Below, piece after piece: positions 25,948 to 34,075 of a stretch of 64,000 nucleotides of DNA (position 1 is its first letter; each line of letters opens with the position of its first letter). The stretch spans positions 186,001 to 250,000 of the forward strand of contig CAVTOD010000004.1 of NCBI GenBank assembly GCA_963736305.1. The letters are read 5' to 3'. The DNA comes from DASUPK01 sp963736305. GTDB lineage: Bacteria; Actinomycetota; Thermoleophilia; Solirubrobacterales; 70-9. The translations under genes and the position numbers were made by a program. The notes beneath the pieces are model-generated. The model worked only from the letters and a program-made list of their open reading frames with translations, was not told the DNA's origin and did no database searches.

Positions 25948-26334
25948 ATGAGAGGTGCAGGCCGCGCTGTGTTCGCCGCGATCCTTCTGCTGATCGTGGG
26001 GACCCTCAACATCATTTATGGGATCGGCGCAATCAGTGACGCGAACTTCTACGCCAACGACACGAGGTACATCCTCACGAACCTTCACGCGATGGGATGG
26101 GTTCTCGTGATCCTCGGCGTGGTCCAGCTGACCGGGGGCTTCTCCCTGATGGCCGGCAACGTATGGGGCCGGTTCGTAGGAATCGTCGCCGGAAGCCTCG
26201 GCGCGATCGGAGCGCTCCTGTCGATGGGCGGAACCCACCCGTTCTGGTCGCTCGGGATCTTCGCGCTGTGCGTGTGGATCGTCTACGGCATCGCCGTCCT
26301 CGGCTCGGACGAGCCATCTGAGACGAGGGTCTGA
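25948..26334 (+). CDS. DUF7144 membrane protein, paralogue of 11618-12052
   Basis: 128 residues with four membrane helices. It has the family features GTLNIIYGIGAISDANFYAN after helix one and a loop with LHAMGWVLVILGVVQLTGG in helix two. Shorter than its paralogue because the N-terminal extension is missing. An AGAGAGGAAACAAC leader gives a reasonable SD before the ATG. The two paralogues share the upstream palindrome type, which supports common control. Confidence 0.8.
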   Translation: MRGAGRAVFAAILLLIVGTLNIIYGIGAISDANFYANDTRYILTNLHAMGWVLVILGVVQLTGGFSLMAGNVWGRFVGIVAGSLGAIGALLSMGGTHPFWSLGIFALCVWIVYGIAVLGSDEPSETRV

Positions 26335-26378
26335 CGAGACTGGGGAGCCCGTCCGGATCGTCCGGTCGGGCTCCTCGT

Positions 26379-26864
26379 TCACTCAACCAGCTTCTGCACG
26401 CGGTAGGTCTTCTCGCCGCGTGGCGTCTCCACGGCGACGGTCTTGCCGATCGACGTGTCCCTGAGCGCGCGCCCCACGGGCGACTCGATCGAGAGCCTCC
26501 CGCTCGGGAAATCGGCCTCGGTCGGCCCCACGAGGGTCCAGGTGTTCACCTTGCCGGTCGACTCGTCGAGGACCTCCGCGGTCCGGCCAAACGCGAACGA
26601 GTCGGGGGCTGCATCATCGGCCTCCACCACCGTCGCCTTGCGGAGCCTCTCCCGCAATCGCCTGATCCGCGCCTCGAGATGCCCCTGGTCGTCCTTGGCG
26701 ATGTGGTAGTCGGCGTTCTCCTTCAGGTCGCCGAGCTCGCGCGCTTCCTTGATCCGGGCCGCCATCTCGGTGCGGCGAGGCCCCTCGAGCTCCTCTAGCT
26801 CGGCGCGCAGGGCGACGATCCCGTCGGGAGTGATCGATTCGCTGTCGGGTAGGGCGTCATTCAT
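26379..26864 (-). CDS. greA: GreA/GreB-type transcription elongation factor
   Basis: 161 residues, the standard Gre length. The N-terminal coiled coil carries the acidic tip GDLKENADYHIAKDDQ, which reaches the RNA polymerase active site and stimulates cleavage of backtracked RNA. The C-terminal FKBP-like half ends with SPVGRALRDTSIGKTVAVETPRG. Start ATG 26864 fits the family; the open frame extends upstream without homology. Divergent from the DUF2630 gene 34 nt away. Confidence 0.9.
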   Translation of the reverse strand: MNDALPDSESITPDGIVALRAELEELEGPRRTEMAARIKEARELGDLKENADYHIAKDDQGHLEARIRRLRERLRKATVVEADDAAPDSFAFGRTAEVLDESTGKVNTWTLVGPTEADFPSGRLSIESPVGRALRDTSIGKTVAVETPRGEKTYRVQKLVE

Positions 26865-26898
26865 CGAAGCTGGGCACCATACGCCGTAGGATGGGCCG

Positions 26899-27153
26899 AT
26901 GAGCGAGGAGAGCATCGCCGCAAAGATCGATCGGCTGGTCAACGAGGAGAAGGAGCTCCGCGGCCGCGAGCAGACCGACCGGGACGACGAGGATGCCCTC
27001 GAGGCGGATCGGGAGCGGCTGCGCGCCGTGGAGGTCGAGCTCGACCAGTGCTGGGACCTGCTGCGGCAGCGGCGAGCCAAGGAGGAGTTCGACCAGAACC
27101 CCGACGAGGCCAAGGCGCGCAGCGCCGGAACGGTCGAGAACTACAAGCAGTAG
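26899..27153 (+). CDS. DUF2630 family protein
   Basis: 84 residues, highly charged and helical throughout, typical of actinobacterial DUF2630. Conserved pieces: IDRLVNEEKELR near the start, VEVELDQCWDLLRQRRA in the middle and a C-terminal ENYKQ. Function unknown. Starts with ATG after GGATGGGCCG; faces greA. Confidence 0.85.
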   Translation: MSEESIAAKIDRLVNEEKELRGREQTDRDDEDALEADRERLRAVEVELDQCWDLLRQRRAKEEFDQNPDEAKARSAGTVENYKQ

Positions 27154-27161
27154 GTCGCGCG

Positions 27162-27476
27162 CTAGCCGCCCAGGGGCGACGGCGGTATCCGAGTATCGCC
27201 GGTGATCTCGGGGATCAGCATCGCGAAGTCGTCCACGAAGCACCAGGACCACTCCTCCCCGGGCTGGAGCGAGCGGATCAACGGATGGCTGTCCTCCTGG
27301 GCGTGCTTGCTGGCGTGACGGTTGGGGGAGGAGTCGCAGCAGCCGACCTTCCCGCACTCCAGGCAGATCCGCAGGTGCAGCCACGGGTCACCGACCTTCA
27401 GACACTCCTCGCACCCCTCGACTGACTCGGGGAGCTCGGTGACCTGGATCGAATCGAGGTGGCTGCAGGTCGGCAT
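27162..27476 (-). CDS. UBP-type zinc-finger protein
   Basis: 104 residues. Zinc ligands are clear: C4-SH, CEEC, CLECGKVGCCD and H residues in NRHASKHAQEDSHP. This is the ZnF-UBP fold, best known for binding ubiquitin tails in eukaryotes, but small stand-alone versions are common in actinobacteria, often next to thioredoxin-reductase-like genes as here. Its bacterial ligand is unknown. Twelve nt separate it from the oxidoreductase gene upstream. Confidence 0.88.
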   Translation of the reverse strand: MPTCSHLDSIQVTELPESVEGCEECLKVGDPWLHLRICLECGKVGCCDSSPNRHASKHAQEDSHPLIRSLQPGEEWSWCFVDDFAMLIPEITGDTRIPPSPLGG

Positions 27477-27488
27477 CGCTTCCCAAGC

Positions 27489-29164
27489 CTAGAGGGCCGC
27501 CAGTCTCTGGTGAACCAGTCTGACCGCCATCGATCCCTCGCCGACGGCCGAGGCGACGCGCTTGATCGAGCCGGAGTGGACGTCGCCGACGGCGAAGATG
27601 CCCGGGCGGCTCGTCTCCAGGAAGAGCGGGCGGTCGCCGTTGTACTCGGCCAGGTCGTCGTCCTGGACGTCCCGGCCGGTGAGCAGGAACCCGGCGTCAT
27701 CGGTCGCCAGTTGGCCACCGAGCCATTCCGTGTGCGGCAGGGCGCCGATGAAGACGAACAGCGCCTTCGCGGGATGTGTGGACCTCTCGCCGGAGCTGGT
27801 GTTGGCGACGGTGATGGTCTCCAGCTCCCGGTCGCCGCCGAGCTCGACGACCTCTGTGTCCTTGCAGACGGTCACCAGGTCGTTGCGCTCGATCTGGTCC
27901 ACCAGGTAGCGGGACATCGACTTGCCGAGGTCATCGCCGCGGATCAGGAGCCGGCAGGCCGATGCGTGTCGGGAGAGGAACATCGCCGCCTGTCCCGCCG
28001 AGTTCCCACCGCCGACGATCACGACGGAATCCCCGGCGCAGAGCTGGGCCTCGGCCTGGGTGGCCGCGTAGTAGACGCCTCCCATCTCGAACTCCTTGAG
28101 CCGCGGCACGTCGAGGCGGCGGTACTGCGCGCCGGTCGCGATGATCACCGTGCGACCCGTCGCGACCTCGCCGGTGGAGAGCTCGATCGAATGCTGGCCG
28201 GCCTCGCTGCGCAGTGCCACCGCGCCCGCTGGCGTCGTCAGCCGGACCCCGAACTTGATCGCCTGGACACCGGCCCGCTGTGTGAGCTCGCTTCCGGAGA
28301 CCCCGCCGGGAAGCCGAGGTAGTTCTCGATCCTCGCCGAGGTCCCGGCTTGCCCGCCGGTGGCGACGGCCTCGATTCCCTGGGTGTCGAGGCCCTCCGAG
28401 GCCGCGTAGAGGGCGGCGGCGAGCCCGGCGGGGCCCGCGCCGACGACGAGCACGTCACAGAGGGCCGGCAGCGGCCCTGTCGCCCCGATGCCGATTGCCC
28501 GGGCCACCTCGTTCTCCGTGGGGTTGCGGAGGATCTCGCCCCCGCTGGCGATCACCACCGGCGTCTCATCCGCGGGAAAACTGAGCCCGCACAACAGCGC
28601 GTCGGTGTCGTCGTCCGCCTCCAGGTCGATCCACTGATGCGGGATGCGGTTGCGGGCCAGCCACTCGCGCAGCCGCCGTGAATCCGGCGAGAAGCGCGAG
28701 CCGATCAGCTTGATCCCGGTCTCCGCGTCGATCAGGATCGAGCGCCGGGCGATGAAGGCCCCGAGGATCAGGTCACTGAGCGTCTTGTCCTCGTCGACGA
28801 TCTCGCGCAGCTTCGCGAGCGGGATCTGGATCACGTTGCCGGGATCCCGGACGACGCCGGAGAGATAGAGACGCTGTCCGGTGAGCGTGCTCAGCTCGCC
28901 GGAGAAGCGGCCCGCGCCGTGGACAGCGATCACACGGTTCTCCCGGCCGTAGCCCTGAACGATCGCCACCGTCGCGGACTCCATGACGAAGAAGTCGCTG
29001 GCGGCGTCGCCCTCCGCGAAAAGGACGTCGCCGGATTCAACGGCCCGCACCTCGCCCATGGATCGGAGCCGGGCCAGCTGGCCTTCGTCGAGACGGGGGA
29101 AGGCGCCGTCTCGCTGCGGCGTCTCCGGCATCCCCTCGGCGATTGGGACGGTCCTGTCGGTCAT
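27489..29164 (-). pseudogene. cyclic-nucleotide-binding domain/thioredoxin-reductase fusion with one frameshift
   Basis: One protein of about 557 residues in two frames. The first frame (29164 to about 28305) has a cNMP-binding-type domain (VLFAEGDAASDFFVMES, GRFSGELSTLTGQ), a thioredoxin-like linker (EADDDTDALLCG) and the FAD loop VLVVGAGPAGLAAALYA. The second (to 27489) has the NADPH loop VVIVGGGNSAGQAAMFLS and the C-terminal FAD site IFAVGDVHSGS. The break is in a CCCC/GGGG run at 28301-28304. The position of the redox CxxC of thioredoxin reductases reads YYAATQAEAQ, so no disulfide. GTG/ATG overlap links it to dsbA upstream. Probably a sequence error rather than decay. Confidence 0.82.
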
Positions 29165-29700
29165 GTGCTCTCGATGGCGCTCGGAATGGCCTCCGCCAGC
29201 TGGCGCCAGTGCCCTGCCAGGCGGACGCCGTCGATGAAGAAGGTGGGCGTGCCGCGCGCGCCCGCCCTTTCGCCGTCCGCGATGTCCTCGTCGACCTGCT
29301 CGCGGTAGGTGTGCTCGCGCAGGGCGGCCTCGGCTTCCTCCCGATCGAACCCGAGGGCAACAGCGACCTCCAGCAAACCCGCGACGGTGAAGGTCTCGCG
29401 GCCGGCGAGCAGCAGTGAATGTGCCTCCCAGAACTTCCCGTGGGCCGCGGCGAGCTCCGAGAGCTCCGCGGCGAGGTCGGCGCCGGGGTGGAGCTGCGGG
29501 TCCGGGAAGTGGCGCCAGACCAGCCGCAGCCCGTCGTAGCGCTCGAGCAGGGACTCGACCGGCCTCCAGGAGGCGAAGCAGTGCGGGCAGCCGAAGTCAC
29601 CGTACTCGATCAGGGTGACGGCGGGGTCCTCGGCGCCGAGGACGTGGTCCTCCTGCGTCACCGGGGCCGGTGCGGCGGTGTTGGCGCTCTCGGCGGGCAC
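29161..29700 (-). CDS. DsbA-family thioredoxin-fold protein
   Basis: 179 residues. The active-site motif is CPHC (in EYGDFGCPHCFASW), with helical insertion and cis-Pro loop RGTPTFFIDG. No signal peptide or lipobox is visible, so this member should be cytoplasmic, similar to DsbA domains linked to NhaA in actinobacteria. Starts with GTG 29700. The stop overlaps the ATG of the oxidoreductase fusion (ATGA), so both are produced together; reduction of one by the other is possible but the partner lacks a CxxC. Confidence 0.87.
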   Translation of the reverse strand: MPAESANTAAPAPVTQEDHVLGAEDPAVTLIEYGDFGCPHCFASWRPVESLLERYDGLRLVWRHFPDPQLHPGADLAAELSELAAAHGKFWEAHSLLLAGRETFTVAGLLEVAVALGFDREEAEAALREHTYREQVDEDIADGERAGARGTPTFFIDGVRLAGHWRQLAEAIPSAIEST

Positions 29701-29739
29701 CTCTCCAGAATACGGTCGGCGGTGCCCCGTCCCGGCTCG

Positions 29740-31098
29740 CTAGGCGGCCGCGGGCGCCTTCGCGGTCAACTCCATCAGCGTGTCGAGGAAGGCCTCCGAG
29801 AAGGTCGGGAACGGCTGGATCACGTCGTTCATCACCTCGAGCGGGATCTGCGCCCGGATCGCGACCGTGGCCTGTTGCAGCCACTCCCCCGCCTCGGGCC
29901 CGAGAGCATGAGCCCCGGTGATGAACTCGCCGTCCGAGATCAGCGTCATGAATCCCGGCCGCTCGTCGTAGGCACGGGTGTACGTCGAGGTGCGCGAGAC
30001 CGCCGCCATCTGGACCGTCGCGGCGTGCGGTCCCTCGGCCTCGCCGACCGAGGCGGCCTGCGGGTCGGTGAAGACCACCCGGGGCACAGCCGTGTAATCG
30101 GCCTCACGAGAGCCACCGAGGATGTTGTCGGCCACGATCCGGCCCTGGTACTTGCCCACGTAGGTGAGCGGCCAGATGCCGGTGACATCGCCGAGCGCCC
30201 AGATGTTCTCGCCTGCGCGCAGGTGGGAGTCGACCTCGATTCCGTGCTTGCCCGGCTCGATCCCAACCGTGTCGAGGCCGATGCCGTCGACACGCGGGCG
30301 CCGGCCGGTGGCAACCAGCAGGCGGTCGCCTCGAAGGTCCTCGCCCCCCGCAAAGGAGACGACGAACTCTCCGTCCTCCTTCCTGACGGCGTCTGCCATC
30401 TGACCGAGGTGAAGCTCGATGCCATCGTCCGAGAGCGCCTTCCCCAATCCCTCGCCGAGCGGCGCCGGCTCGTTGGGGAGCACATGATCCATGCCCTCGA
30501 CCAGGGCGACCTCCGCCCCCATCCGCCGGATCGCCTGGCCCATCTCCACACCAACTGGCCCCCCGCCCAGGATGAGCAGTCGACGGGGAACCTCAGTCAT
30601 GCCGGTGGCCTCGCGGTTCGTCCAGATGTCGTCGAGGTCGCGCAGGCCGTCGATCGGCGGGATGAACGGGTCTGAGCCGGTGGCGATCACGATGTGCTCG
30701 GTAGTCTTCTCCACCTCGCCCACGGCCACGCGATTCGGCCCCGCGATCCGCGCCTCACCGCGAAGCAGATCGATGCCCTCGCTCTCGAGCCACTTCACCT
30801 GGCCGTCGTCCGTGTGGTCGGAAACCTGGAAGTCGCGCCAGGCAAGCGCCGCCGAGACGTCGAGCTCGCCGGTGATCGCCTCCCGGGCGCCGGGCGCGTC
30901 GCGCGCCTCGGCGATCGCCTCGCCCGGGCGGAGGAGTGTCTTAGACGGAATGCATGCCCAGTACGAGCACTCGCCGCCGACGAGCTCGCGCTCGGCGACG
31001 GCCACCCGCAGGCCGCCCTCGGCCAAACGGCCGGCGCAGTGCTCGCCGGGCGAGCCGGCGCCCATGACGATGACGTCGTAGTCGGGATCGCCGCTCAT
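29740..31098 (-). CDS. FAD-dependent pyridine-nucleotide disulfide-oxidoreductase-like protein
   Basis: 452 residues with the dihydrolipoamide-dehydrogenase/mercuric-reductase fold. FAD loop VIVMGAGSPGEHCAG; redox pair in GGECSYWACIPSKTLLRP (CxxxxC kept, but SYWA replaces the usual N-x-G); NAD loop LLILGGGPVGVEMGQAI; second FAD site IWALGDVTG; C-terminal dimer domain. The catalytic His of the HPTxxE motif is replaced: the sequence reads PFPTFSE. It is thus unlikely to be an ordinary lipoamide dehydrogenase. Its stop is 39 nt before the dsbA GTG. Substrate unknown. Confidence 0.85.
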   Translation of the reverse strand: MSGDPDYDVIVMGAGSPGEHCAGRLAEGGLRVAVAERELVGGECSYWACIPSKTLLRPGEAIAEARDAPGAREAITGELDVSAALAWRDFQVSDHTDDGQVKWLESEGIDLLRGEARIAGPNRVAVGEVEKTTEHIVIATGSDPFIPPIDGLRDLDDIWTNREATGMTEVPRRLLILGGGPVGVEMGQAIRRMGAEVALVEGMDHVLPNEPAPLGEGLGKALSDDGIELHLGQMADAVRKEDGEFVVSFAGGEDLRGDRLLVATGRRPRVDGIGLDTVGIEPGKHGIEVDSHLRAGENIWALGDVTGIWPLTYVGKYQGRIVADNILGGSREADYTAVPRVVFTDPQAASVGEAEGPHAATVQMAAVSRTSTYTRAYDERPGFMTLISDGEFITGAHALGPEAGEWLQQATVAIRAQIPLEVMNDVIQPFPTFSEAFLDTLMELTAKAPAAA

Positions 31099-31301
31099 GC
31101 GCCCTGCTCTCCCTTAGCCAGGACTCCCTCCATGTAGGTCCTGGCGTCGCTGTCGGCCTGGTCCGGATCACGTCCGTCCTCCCGGGCGACGATGTAGGCC
31201 GCGTAAAACCCCGACCAGTGGTGCTTCGGGGCCTCCGCCTCATAGGGGCCGTGGTGCTCTTCCGCCTCGCGCAACAGCCCAGTCAGGGTCTCGATGTCCA
31301 T
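31095..31301 (-). CDS. small conserved protein
   Basis: 68 residues from ATG 31301, with GGAG spaced 5 nt upstream. Acidic and aromatic: LREAEEHHGPYEAEAPKHHW, then SGFYAAYIVARE and a helical end. Similar short proteins accompany oxidoreductase and VOC genes in actinobacteria. The stop overlaps the start of the flavoprotein gene (ATGA). Function unknown. Confidence 0.72.
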   Translation of the reverse strand: MDIETLTGLLREAEEHHGPYEAEAPKHHWSGFYAAYIVAREDGRDPDQADSDARTYMEGVLAKGEQGA

Positions 31302-31331
31302 GGTCTCTCCTCGTTGGGATTGGCGAGTCAC

Positions 31332-31754
31332 TCATACCCGGCCGGGAAGCCGCTCGGTGATCTCCTGGAGCAGCCAGCGATTTCCATCCGGATCGTCGAA
31401 TGAGGCGAGCGAGAAGTAGCTGCGACCCTCAGGGTCGGGGCCGGCCACCTGCTCGCCGTCCTCGCGATGGAACACCTCACCGACATCTGCGCCCCGATCA
31501 GCTAGTTCCCTTCGGGTTTCGTCGAGATCGGAAACGATCAGATACGCCACCGCAGATCCGGGCTCGGCCGGTGTGAGCCCGACCCCGAAATGGATGGAGC
31601 AAGCCGAACCGGGTGGTGTGAATTGGACGACGCGGAACTTCTCCCCGTCGCCCAGATCCGCATCGAGCCGCCAACCCAGGCCCTCGTAGAAGTCCTTGGC
31701 ACGATCGACGTCGGCGACCGGCAAGACCACGACCTCGAGCCTCAAATCCGCCAT
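31332..31754 (-). CDS. VOC/glyoxalase-fold protein
   Basis: 140 residues with the two beta-alpha-beta-beta-beta units of the vicinal-oxygen-chelate family (VVVLPVADVDRAKDFYEGLGW and SFDDPDGNRWLLQEI). Possible metal ligands are present (Glu and His residues in CSIHFG and the final LQEI), but family membership alone does not tell the reaction. It starts the operon that continues into the flavoprotein and DsbA genes. The perfect palindrome 31797-31821 lies 42 nt upstream of its ATG. Confidence 0.85.
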   Translation of the reverse strand: MADLRLEVVVLPVADVDRAKDFYEGLGWRLDADLGDGEKFRVVQFTPPGSACSIHFGVGLTPAEPGSAVAYLIVSDLDETRRELADRGADVGEVFHREDGEQVAGPDPEGRSYFSLASFDDPDGNRWLLQEITERLPGRV

Positions 31755-31796
31755 CTGACTCCCCCTTGTGGTTGCGGCCGGCCGACTGACCGGCTT

Positions 31797-31821
31797 CCAC
31801 TCACCCTATAGGGGTGAGTGG
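31797..31821. promoter_or_regulatory. recurrent palindrome, copy 9 (perfect 10-bp arms)
   Basis: Arms CCACTCACCC and GGGTGAGTGG around TATAG. It shares the TCACCC/GGGTGA core with the other copies. It is the best-formed operator candidate in the window and lies before the VOC-flavoprotein-DsbA operon. Confidence 0.7.
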
Positions 31822-31977
31822 AGGCGGGGAAATGACCGCAGCGGACAGGTCGCGGCCCGGTCGCCGAAAACCGTATCCCCAACCGTATCCCGGGCTTGCC
31901 GAGATCTCAGCGAAACTCAGCGGCAGCGCAGGCAGGGCAGACGCCTCGAGCGGTACCCGAGAGCACGCCTAGCGCGG

Positions 31978-32017
31978 GACTCATAATCCGTAGGTCGTTC
32001 GAGTCCACCCCGGCCCA
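31978..32017 (+). pseudogene. tRNA (CAT anticodon) 3' half, degraded
   Basis: Reads from the anticodon loop CTCATAA through a T-loop (TTCGAGT) to the acceptor end CCGGCCCA. Four bases of the T stem are missing and no D arm or 5' acceptor strand precedes it. The core CTCATAATCCG is shared with three minus-strand copies near 33.6-34.7 kb. Probable attachment-site scar. The rest of 31822-32254 holds no gene I can support. Confidence 0.6.
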
Positions 32018-32206
32018 TCGCATAAGGCGTCGCTGCTCCCACCCCACCTCACGCTCGGTTTGACCCCAAAGCGGGCGCCAATACGCGACTCGACGTAGGC
32101 CTTCGCGTGATCGCCTTCACGCGAACCCGGGCACGCCGCGAGTCGCTGCGCACGGTGCTCCTCTCGGTGGGAACCGAGCGCCGACAGCGGCTGGAGCAGG
32201 CGCGCC

Positions 32207-32229
32207 CCACCCGGGCCCGGTCCGGGTGG
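32207..32229. promoter_or_regulatory. hairpin and -10-like box before the kelch gene
   Basis: An 8-bp stem CCACCCGG/CCGGGTGG with a 7-nt loop is followed by TAGGGT (about 32232-32237) and an SD (GGAG, 32245-32248) before the GTG at 32255. It may be the promoter-proximal region of the kelch gene. Confidence 0.35.
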
Positions 32230-32254
32230 GATAGGGTCGCGGTAGGAGACTTAG

Positions 32255-33595
32255 GTGCGGGTGAAGGGAAAGCTGGGAGGGGTCCTGCTGGCGGCCATGG
32301 CGGGAGCGTCGCTACTCGCGGCGATCCCTACGGCAGCCGCCGATACCCCGGGGAGCTTTGCTCCGACGGGCTCGATGACCGTCAAGCGCACCGAGGCTGT
32401 AGCCGCCCCGCTCGCCGACGGTCGTGTGCTGGTCGCCGGGGGCTCCGACGACGCCAACGTCCTGCAGAGCGCCGAGATCTTCAACCCGGCCACCGGGACC
32501 TTTGCGCCAACCGGCATGATGACCGTCAAGCGCCGCAACGCTGCCGCCGCCCCGCTACCCGACGGGCGTGTGCTGGTCGCGGGAGGCGCGAACTTCGACG
32601 GCGGAGGCAACTTCCTGCAGAGCGCCGAGATCTTCGATCCGGCGACCGGGGGCTTCGCGCCAACCGGGTCGATGACCGTTAAGCGCCAGGCGGCGGCCGC
32701 CGCCCCGCTCCCCGACGGGCGCGTATTGGTCGCCGGGGGCTTCGACGGCGGGGGCAACTTCCTGCAGAGTGCCGAGATCTTCAACCCGGCCACGGGGACC
32801 TTCACGCCGACCGGCTCGATGGCCGTAAAGCGTTACTTCCTCGCCGCCGCCCCGCTTGCGGATGGGCGGGTACTGGTCGCCGGGGGCCAGTACTTCGACG
32901 GCAGCGGCTCCCATATCCTCGAAAGCGCCGAGATCTTCAACCCGGCGACTGCGAGCTTCGCGCCGACGGGCTCAATGGCCGTCAAGCGCGAGGGCCCCGC
33001 CGCCGCCCCCCTCCCCGACGGGCGGGTGCTGGTCGCCGGGGGCTTCGACGGCGCCAACCTGGAGAGTGCCGAGATCTTCAACCCGGCGACGGGGAGCTTC
33101 ACCGCGACCAGTCTGATGGCCTTCAGGCGAGAGCGTCCCGTCGCGGCCCCGCTCCCCGACGGGCGTGTGCTGGTCGCCGGGGGCTCGGACGGCGTCAACG
33201 TCCTCCAGAGCGCCGAGACCTTCGCCCTCGCGCCGCGGGCCCCGTTCAAGTTCAGGCTGCGCGGCACCAGGCTGATCTTCAGGGCCGCGGTAGCGGGCAC
33301 GGTGAGCGTCGCCGACGCCAAGGCAAAGTCGGGGGCGGCCGCCACGGTGGCAAAGAAGAGGCGGAAGCGAGCACTCAGGCCTTCGAGGACCAGCGGCGGC
33401 CCGGGCAAGATCGTCGTCAAGCTGAGGCTCGCCGGCAAGGCGAAGAAACGCTTCAAGGCCACGGGCCGGGCGAAGGCACGGGCGAGGATTACCTTCACCC
33501 CGAGCGGCCAGTGCGTCAAGTTCTTTACCGCCTGCTACGACGCTGGCACCGAGACCGCGAAGCTTAAGCTCAAGGAGAAGACGAAGAAGAAGTAG
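32255..33595 (+). CDS. secreted kelch-repeat protein with Lys-rich tail
   Basis: 446 residues. Signal peptide (VLLAAMAGASLLAAIPTAAA, cleavage near residue 33). Six kelch-type repeats of about 47-51 residues follow, each with FAPTGSM, VKR, AAPLPDGRVLVAGG and SAEIFNPATG, which should close a six-bladed propeller. From about residue 335 a basic region leads to a Lys-rich C-terminus (KLKLKEKTKKK). Proteins of this plan are typical secreted or surface proteins of Solirubrobacterales. GTG start supported by an SD 6-7 nt away. Flanked by tRNA scars, so it may have arrived with an element. Confidence 0.85.
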   Translation: MRVKGKLGGVLLAAMAGASLLAAIPTAAADTPGSFAPTGSMTVKRTEAVAAPLADGRVLVAGGSDDANVLQSAEIFNPATGTFAPTGMMTVKRRNAAAAPLPDGRVLVAGGANFDGGGNFLQSAEIFDPATGGFAPTGSMTVKRQAAAAAPLPDGRVLVAGGFDGGGNFLQSAEIFNPATGTFTPTGSMAVKRYFLAAAPLADGRVLVAGGQYFDGSGSHILESAEIFNPATASFAPTGSMAVKREGPAAAPLPDGRVLVAGGFDGANLESAEIFNPATGSFTATSLMAFRRERPVAAPLPDGRVLVAGGSDGVNVLQSAETFALAPRAPFKFRLRGTRLIFRAAVAGTVSVADAKAKSGAAATVAKKRRKRALRPSRTSGGPGKIVVKLRLAGKAKKRFKATGRAKARARITFTPSGQCVKFFTACYDAGTETAKLKLKEKTKKK

Positions 33596-33621
33596 CCGCC
33601 CTCGCGCTGCTCCTCCTGACA

Positions 33622-33664
33622 TGGGCCGGGTTGGATTCGAACCAACGCATGGCGGATTATGAGT
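33622..33664 (-). pseudogene. tRNA (CAT anticodon) 3' half
   Basis: On the minus strand: anticodon loop CTCATAA, a perfect T stem (GTTGG/CCAAC) and acceptor end CCGGCCCA. No 5' half follows upstream. Likely an att remnant; the next 150 nt (to 33823) hold no gene. Confidence 0.6.
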
Positions 33665-33823
33665 TCTGGCCTAGGCGTGAAGCTCTAGACCGTTGCGGCG
33701 TATTCCGTGCCTTCTAGCGCGCTGCGTTCGTCGCTGCAATCTCGTGGTACGGCCGTGGTACGCCGGGTCCCACGCCTCGGCCCCAGACAAACGAAAACCC
33801 CACCGGAGCGGGGCTTTCGCTAG

Positions 33824-33866
33824 TGGGCCGGGGTGGACTCGAACCACCGACCTACGGATTATGAGT
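33824..33866 (-). pseudogene. tRNA (CAT anticodon) 3' half with terminator-like hairpin
   Basis: T stem GGTGG/CCACC is perfect. A weak hairpin (CCCC/GGGG, 33798-33813) lies just beyond the 3' end, as after a real tRNA gene. The upstream (higher-coordinate) side is not a tRNA 5' half but the start of the duplicated remnant. Confidence 0.6.
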
Positions 33867-34075
33867 TACGTGACAGGCATCGAGGCCTGGTCCGCTGAGA
33901 TCGCATTCCGTGCCTGGAAGTGTCCCAACGTGCTCTGAGTTCACGGCAGTTCGGGAGATATTTCGGGAGACGTTTTGCTCCGGCGCCGGTTGCCCCTAGG
34001 CCTATCTGCCTCTGCCCCACTCCGGCTTTCACCGAATAGAGAACCGCGCAGACTGGATTCCTCAAACGCCGCTTT
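33824..34075. repeat. diverged direct repeat A (tRNA 3' end plus integrase-like remnant), copy 1
   Basis: Copy 2 is 34679-34933. Both begin with a tRNA 3' half and share blocks such as CAGTTCGGGAGATATTTCGG and GGCTTTCACCGAATAGAG. On the minus strand the frame ends with a stop lying in the anticodon loop, the arrangement expected of an integrase gene whose 3' end overlaps the att core. Roughly four bases in five match by eye. Confidence 0.55.

Noticed and set aside
33693..33938. ORF with a GWTRTTDLRIMS-type peptide
   Set aside because: This is a translation of a tRNA 3' end and its flank, a well-known false ORF type, not a protein gene.
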